Source of the DNA: UMGS363 sp964402055
Lineage (GTDB): Bacteria; Bacillota; Clostridia; Oscillospirales; Ruminococcaceae
Reading direction: 5' to 3'
DNA: 11,200 bases
Assembly: GCA_964402055.1 (NCBI GenBank)
Contig: CAYOAV010000057.1
Coordinates: 1 to 11,200 of the forward strand
Notes under the pieces: generated by a model
The model's database searches: none
What the model was told of the DNA's origin: nothing
Seen by the model: only the letters and a program-made list of their open reading frames with translations
Program-made: the position numbers and the translations under genes
Shown: one piece after another, positions 7,480 through 11,200 of the stretch
How the letters are laid out: each line of letters begins with the position of its first letter
How positions within the stretch are numbered: position 1 is the first letter of the stretch

Positions 7480-8658
7480 ATGAGCATTATGGACGAATCA
7501 CTTAAAAAGCACTATGACTGGAAGGGCAAAATTGAGGTCGTTTCACGCTGTACAGTTGAGGACAGGGAACAGCTTTCACTGGCATATACCCCAGGTGTTG
7601 CACAGCCCTGCCTTGAAATAGAAAAAAATCCTGAGCTTTCGTATGACCTTACAAGAAGGCATAACCTTGTTGCCGTTATTACGGACGGAACAGCCGTACT
7701 CGGACTTGGAGATATCGGCCCTCGTGCGTCAATGCCTGTAATGGAGGGCAAATGTGCGTTGTTCAAGGAATTTGCAGGAGTGGACGCTTTCCCGATATGC
7801 GTAAACAGCAAGGACGTTGATGAATTTGTCCGTACTGTTGAGCTTATTTCATATAGCTTCGGCGGTATCAATCTTGAGGATATTTCCGCTCCGAGATGCT
7901 TTGAAATTGAAAGGAAGCTTAAGGAAAAATGCGATATTCCTGTTTTCCATGACGATCAGCACGGAACAGCTATCGTTGCCTCTGCCGCAATGCTCAATGC
8001 CGCAAGGGTTGCAGGCAAAAAATTTGAAGATATGACTCTCGTTATCAACGGAGCAGGTGCGGCTGGCTGTGCAATTGCAAAGCAGTTTATTTCAATGGGC
8101 ATTGGCGATATTATTATGGTTGACCTTGCAGGAATAATATGCGATGGTGATGAATTCAAAAATCCATCGCATTATGAAATGGCTAAGATAACAAATAAAA
8201 ACCACCGTAAGGGTGACCTCGCAGAGGCTCTTAAGGGTGCTGACGCATTTATCGGCGTTTCAAAGCCTGACCTTGTTTCAGAGGAAATGGTAAAATCAAT
8301 GGCGGATAAGTCGATAATTTTCGCAATGGCTAATCCAAAGCCTGAAATTATGCCCGATAAGGCTAAAGCCGCAGGTGCTTTTGTTGTAGGTACAGGACGT
8401 TCCGATTTCCCGAACCAGATAAACAACGTTGTTGCTTTCCCCGGAATTTTCAAGGGAGCATTGGCGGTAAGAGCTAGCGATATAAACGAGGATATGAAGC
8501 GTGCGGCGGCTTATGCAATTGCAGAGGCTGTTCCCGAGGATAAGCTTTGTGCAGATTTTATTCTTCCGAATGCTTTTGATAAAAATGTTGCGGTTATCGT
8601 TGCAGACGCTGTTGCAAAGGCGGCTGTTGAATCGGGAGTCGCAAGAATTAACAGGTAA
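7480..8658 (+). CDS. Malic enzyme, NAD(P)-dependent (oxaloacetate-decarboxylating), short bacterial type
   Basis: 392 residues, the usual length of the short bacterial form without a phosphotransacetylase domain. It converts malate to pyruvate and CO2 with reduction of NAD or NADP. Visible active-site features are Tyr36 in SLAYTPGV, Lys91 in VMEGKCALFK, the metal ligands E133-D134 in INLEDI and D158-D159 in FHDDQHGT, and the nucleotide-binding loop GAGAAG (191-196). MANPKPE (283-289) and NQINNVVAFPG (312-322) are also family motifs. The end of the second strand carries an aspartate (MVDLAG), which would suit NAD, but I do not assign the cofactor. The enzyme supplies pyruvate and reducing power in fermentative metabolism. 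An AAAGAGG ribosome site lies 9 bases before the ATG. Its stop codon overlaps the ribosome site of the next gene. Confidence 0.95.
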   Translation: MSIMDESLKKHYDWKGKIEVVSRCTVEDREQLSLAYTPGVAQPCLEIEKNPELSYDLTRRHNLVAVITDGTAVLGLGDIGPRASMPVMEGKCALFKEFAGVDAFPICVNSKDVDEFVRTVELISYSFGGINLEDISAPRCFEIERKLKEKCDIPVFHDDQHGTAIVASAAMLNAARVAGKKFEDMTLVINGAGAAGCAIAKQFISMGIGDIIMVDLAGIICDGDEFKNPSHYEMAKITNKNHRKGDLAEALKGADAFIGVSKPDLVSEEMVKSMADKSIIFAMANPKPEIMPDKAKAAGAFVVGTGRSDFPNQINNVVAFPGIFKGALAVRASDINEDMKRAAAYAIAEAVPEDKLCADFILPNAFDKNVAVIVADAVAKAAVESGVARINR

Positions 8659-8670
8659 GGAGATTTTTTT

Positions 8671-8925
8671 ATGACATATACCTTTACTCCGAGGGGAGTT
8701 TGTTCAAGACAGATAACTATTGAGCTTTCTGATGACGGTATCATCGAGGATGTTCGCTTTATGGGCGGCTGCAGCGGAAATACACAGGGTGTTGCCGCAC
8801 TTGTAAAGGGTATGAACGCCAAGGAAGCTATTGCAAGAATGAAAGGGATAGACTGCAACGGCAGAGGTACTTCCTGCCCCGATCAGCTTGCAAAGGCTCT
8901 TACCGAGGCCTTGGAAAAAATATGA
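8671..8925 (+). CDS. Four-cysteine TSCPD-domain protein (TIGR03905 type)
   Basis: 84 residues, matching the small stand-alone TSCPD family. Four cysteines are placed as in the family: C11 (RGVCSR), C34 (GGCSGN), C62 (DCNGRG) and C69 in the TSCPD motif itself (67-71). They probably bind a metal, likely zinc. The same domain occurs at the end of some B12-dependent ribonucleotide reductases, but stand-alone members have no established function. AAGGAG at 8657-8662 overlaps the stop of the malic enzyme gene and lies 8 bases before the ATG. The stop overlaps the next start in an ATGA arrangement. The gene is therefore tightly tied to its neighbours, which might point to a metal- or redox-related accessory role; that is inference. 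Confidence 0.9.
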   Translation: MTYTFTPRGVCSRQITIELSDDGIIEDVRFMGGCSGNTQGVAALVKGMNAKEAIARMKGIDCNGRGTSCPDQLAKALTEALEKI

Positions 8926-9520
8926 AAAATATTATGTGGGGTCTGCTGACTGTAATTTCAGCGGCAGGCTTCCTTTATGGCATTTCGCCGTTGTTCANNN
9001 NNNNNNNNNNNNNNNNNNNNNNNNNNNNNNNNNNNNNNNNNNNNNNNNNNNNNNNNNNNNNNNNNNNNNNNNNNNNNNNNNNNNNNNNNNNNNNNNNGAT
9101 GTTCCGAGTGCAATGCTTATGCAGAGGATAAATGCCGCATATAATTATCTTGAAAAATTCCCGAACGCTGTTGCGATAGCTTCAGGCGGACAGGGTGATG
9201 ATGAGAATATTTCCGAGGCTGAATGTATAAGGCTGTATCTTGAAAAAAAGGGAATATCGTCCGATAGGATAATTATTGAGGATAATTCAACAAGCACACA
9301 GGAAAATATGCTTTTTTCACGTCAGATACTTGGAGAAATGGGCATTTCGGGCGAAATTGCTATCGTTTCCAATGAATATCACCTGCTAAGGGCAAGGACT
9401 ATTGCAAAAAAACAGGGACTTGATGTTAAATGCTGTGCGGCAAAAACCGTTCCGATATATCTACCGCCATATTGGGTCAGGGAAATATTCGGGAATATTT
9501 ATGAATGGATAAAAAAATAG
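8922..9520 (+). CDS. YdcF/DUF218-family membrane protein, interrupted by an assembly gap
   Basis: The start (ATG 8922) overlaps the previous stop by 4 bases and encodes MKNIMWGLLTVISAAGFLYG, a membrane helix. The part after the gap (9098-9520, about 140 residues) shows DUF218 signatures: IASGGQGDDENISEAECI, YLEKKGI, DNSTSTQENM and IAIVSNEYHLLRARTIAKKQGL. The two parts fit the family architecture of N-terminal membrane helices followed by a DUF218 domain, so I take them as one gene, although the frame differs across the N run. That is expected if the true gap is not 100 bases. YdcF/SanA/ElyC proteins are linked to envelope integrity and peptidoglycan precursor handling in Enterobacteria; no reaction is established for clostridial members. 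It is the last gene of the operon, and two hairpins follow it. Confidence 0.8.
8998..9097. other. Assembly gap (100 N)
   Basis: Exactly 100 N, again a placeholder of unknown true length. It removes the remaining membrane segments and the start of the DUF218 domain from the YdcF-like gene, and produces false frames such as a 210-residue one starting inside the TSCPD gene at 8888. Confidence 0.98.
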
Positions 9521-9561
9521 TGTTCCGCTGATTAAATTGAAGATTTTTGATCAGCGGATTC
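9521..9561. repeat. Short palindrome of the TTCCGCTGATTAA repeat family
   Basis: TCCGCTGAT (9524-9532) pairs perfectly with ATCAGCGGA (9550-9558) around a 17-base loop. The first 15 bases (TGTTCCGCTGATTAA) are identical to 11091-11105, and TCAGCGGATTC at the end equals 11190-11200 except for its last base. It therefore looks like an internally shortened version of the long element beyond the ATPase gene. It begins directly after the stop codon of the YdcF-like gene and may also serve as a transcript-end hairpin, though no T-run follows. Confidence 0.75.
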
Positions 9562-9571
9562 TTAAGTCAAC

Positions 9572-9605
9572 ACCGCACAAATACCGTCTAATGGCTTTGT
9601 GCGGT
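9572..9605. terminator. Perfect 10-bp hairpin, possible terminator of the PHP-YdcF operon
   Basis: ACCGCACAAA (9572-9581) is the exact reverse complement of TTTGTGCGGT (9596-9605), with a 14-base loop. The bases after it (ATTGCCTTAATTTC) are only weakly T-rich, so it is a poor classic terminator and could instead be a stabilising 3' hairpin or part of the ATPase gene's leader. No convincing promoter for the ATPase is seen in 9606-9656. Confidence 0.5.
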
Positions 9606-9656
9606 ATTGCCTTAATTTCGTGACTGATTTTGAATGTAATCGATTGGCGGTTGGCT

Positions 9657-11039
9657 ATGGATAATAAATATACTTTTAAAAGAAGCTTCTATTATGAAGC
9701 GGAAAAAGCAATTAACGACAGCAGTATCAGTTTTATTCTTGGCACAAGAAAATGTGGAAAAACTGTGTGTATGCACCAGTTAGAGAGCTCGTTCGAAAAT
9801 GCTGTTTATATTGATATGAAATCAGAATTTGACACGGACGAAGAGCGCCGCAATGCAGTGAATGGAATATTAAAAAGTATTGCCAACAACGTCAGGATTG
9901 TTTATCTGATAGATGAAGCGACATATATGGCTGTTCCTGATAAGGATATTGCTAAAATAGCGGGAGCATTTAGTGAATATGATAACTGTAACACAAAGGT
10001 GGTTTTTTCAGGAAGTCAGTCAAAAGCACTTGAATTTTGGGGACATATTGCCTGTGGCGGCAATGCGGCATTTATCAAAACAAGCTTTTTAAGCTATCCC
10101 GAGTGGCTGGCATTTAAAGGAATTACAGAAATATCAGAAAAAACATACGCAGATTTTCTTTTTAACAGCAGGGATTTTTATAAGGATTTCAGCAATACCA
10201 AGGAGTATCTGCAAGGTTGTCTTGATGAAACGGTTATATCTAACAGAAAATCGGTTGAATATATTATGGGAAATTCAGCGGAGGATTTGAATGTTGAAAT
10301 GCTTCTGGACGTTATGTATGCCTCTCTTGTAAAGCTTCATAACCATACAAATTATCAAAGCTTTTCAAATTCAAAGCTGTTATCGGATATGATAGCTTAT
10401 CATTTTGGAAATTCACTTACCGAAGATGAAGAAAAACGTGTTACTGAAATCATAGGCGGACGTTATAAGAATTTAAAAGCTATGGATAGCTATGATTGCA
10501 AAATAGCTATGCAGTTTTTATCAAATTGCGGACTTACGACATTAACATTTGTATCTGACGAATTGACAGCTGATCCTCACATAGCAGAAAAGCTGCTGAG
10601 AGAATCAAGTGAGCTTCATACAAAGCCACAGGTTTTTTCACGTTTTAATTTGACTATTGATTATCCGATGTTTTATGTTGATTTGATACAGAACGTGTTA
10701 AAGGACAGAAAAATCAGCGAGCTTCCTAAGGAACTGCTTGGAAGTATTGTAGAATGCCACGTTAGAAGTCTGCTTCCGAAAACAGGTGCATTTGAATATC
10801 GAAGTGATATAGGAACAGAAATTGATTATGTTTCAAATGATGGTTACGGAATAGAAATATCTGTTTCAAATAAACGCATGAGAAATGTTAATCTAAATGA
10901 ACTTCCTGATGATTATAAAAAAATACTTCTTACAAAAGATATAATGGAAGAAACAGACGGTATACAGCGTATACCGTATTATCAGTTTGTTTATGATCAT
11001 TCAATTGGTAAAGAGCTTGTTGAAGATCAGATCAAATAA
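9657..11039 (+). CDS. Orphan AAA_14/DUF4143-like ATPase with a C-terminal nuclease-fold-like domain
   Basis: 460 residues from ATG 9657. This start has a weak GGCGG at 9646-9650; the in-frame TTG at 9630 has no ribosome site. The N-terminal ATPase has Walker A GTRKCGKT (29-36), Walker B VYLIDEA (82-88) and a sensor-like VVFSGSQS (115-122), followed by a helical middle region. The C-terminus resembles the PD-(D/E)XK-like end of DUF4143 proteins: GSIVE (362-366), then GTEIDYV (386-392) and GIEISVS (398-404). Ser stands where the catalytic Lys of an ExK motif would be, so nuclease activity is doubtful. Such ATPases occur in many copies in anaerobes, and their role is unknown. Lysine codons are AAA in 24 of 35 cases by hand count, against 12 of 30 in the malic enzyme gene. 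Together with the flanking palindromes this suggests acquisition. It has no partner gene inside the window. Confidence 0.8.
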   Translation: MDNKYTFKRSFYYEAEKAINDSSISFILGTRKCGKTVCMHQLESSFENAVYIDMKSEFDTDEERRNAVNGILKSIANNVRIVYLIDEATYMAVPDKDIAKIAGAFSEYDNCNTKVVFSGSQSKALEFWGHIACGGNAAFIKTSFLSYPEWLAFKGITEISEKTYADFLFNSRDFYKDFSNTKEYLQGCLDETVISNRKSVEYIMGNSAEDLNVEMLLDVMYASLVKLHNHTNYQSFSNSKLLSDMIAYHFGNSLTEDEEKRVTEIIGGRYKNLKAMDSYDCKIAMQFLSNCGLTTLTFVSDELTADPHIAEKLLRESSELHTKPQVFSRFNLTIDYPMFYVDLIQNVLKDRKISELPKELLGSIVECHVRSLLPKTGAFEYRSDIGTEIDYVSNDGYGIEISVSNKRMRNVNLNELPDDYKKILLTKDIMEETDGIQRIPYYQFVYDHSIGKELVEDQIK

Positions 11040-11090
11040 AATGCTTTTTGAATTCTGAAATTGTGTTTATTGAGTAAGCACTATTTAATA

Positions 11091-11199
11091 TGTTCCGCTG
11101 ATTAATACGTTTCTGTCGTTTTTTTAATGTACTCAAAGACGTAAGCTCGTACATTTTTCAAAACGACGAAACGAACGCTTTGCTTTAATCAGCGGATTC
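11091..11199. repeat. Long nested palindromic element (MITE-like), about 109 bp
   Basis: Three pairs of arms nest inside one another. The outer pair is TCCGCTGATTAA (11094-11105) with TTAATCAGCGGA (11185-11196). The middle pair is CGTTTCTGTCGTTTT (11108-11122) with AAAACGACGAAACG (11160-11173), one base bulged. The inner pair is AATGTAC (11126-11132) with GTACATT (11149-11155), around a 16-base loop. There is no reading frame inside. The right half is nearly repeated at 1-55. Terminal inverted repeats plus dispersed copies fit a miniature inverted-repeat element, but target-site duplications cannot be judged because the window ends one base later. The stretch 11040-11090 before it holds nothing I recognise. 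Confidence 0.75.
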
Positions 11200-11200
11200 C

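Noticed and set aside
7512..8858. Minus-strand frames of 67 to 119 codons opposite the malic enzyme and TSCPD genes
   Set aside because: They lie fully opposite well-supported genes, have no family resemblance, and follow from codon bias on the coding strand.
9630..9656. TTG start at 9630 for the ATPase
   Set aside because: No Shine-Dalgarno sequence precedes it; ATG 9657 has at least a weak GGCGG at a workable distance. The choice is not certain.
9657..11039. ATPase as the transposase or recombinase of the flanking repeats
   Set aside because: It has no DDE, serine- or tyrosine-recombinase or HUH motif; its motifs fit an AAA_14 ATPase, so any mobilising enzyme must be elsewhere.

Overview
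The window reads as chromosomal DNA from a Bacillota species of the class Clostridia, most likely a Ruminococcus-like member of the Oscillospiraceae. The grounds are strong AAGGAG-type ribosome binding sites, modest GC, a secreted YcdB/YcdC protein with SLH repeats, and a four-cysteine TSCPD protein beside a short malic enzyme. The genus is inference. Every gene I can support lies on the + strand. Two 100-base N runs (2362-2461 and 8998-9097) look like fixed-length scaffold gaps, so the true distance across each is unknown and reading frames must not be carried over them.

Region 1 (1-2361) opens with pieces of a palindromic repeat family, followed by a large secreted YcdB/YcdC-like protein with C-terminal SLH repeats, cut by the first gap. 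Region 2 (2462-5231) holds the C-terminal end of an alpha/beta hydrolase, then a ComM/YifB AAA+ ATPase, then an RluA-family pseudouridine synthase. These three genes are almost touching and look like one operon.

Region 3 (5232-6522) is a stand-alone membrane diguanylate cyclase with a TTG start, closed by a clear intrinsic terminator. Region 4 (6533-9520) begins with a near-consensus promoter (TTGATT, 17 bases, TATAAT with an extended -10). It carries a PHP-family phosphoesterase, a malic enzyme, a TSCPD protein and a YdcF/DUF218 membrane protein. The last is interrupted by the second gap. Spacing is tight, and the final pair shares an ATGA overlap.

Region 5 (9521-11200) is the most accessory-looking part. 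An orphan AAA_14/DUF4143-like ATPase has lysine codon use different from a housekeeping neighbour. It is flanked on both sides by palindromes beginning with the same 15 bases, TGTTCCGCTGATTAA. The right-hand one is a nested palindrome of about 109 bp, and the right half of a close relative opens the window at base 1. This repeat family and the ATPase between its copies are the observations most worth following. I see no transposase, CRISPR array, rRNA or tRNA.
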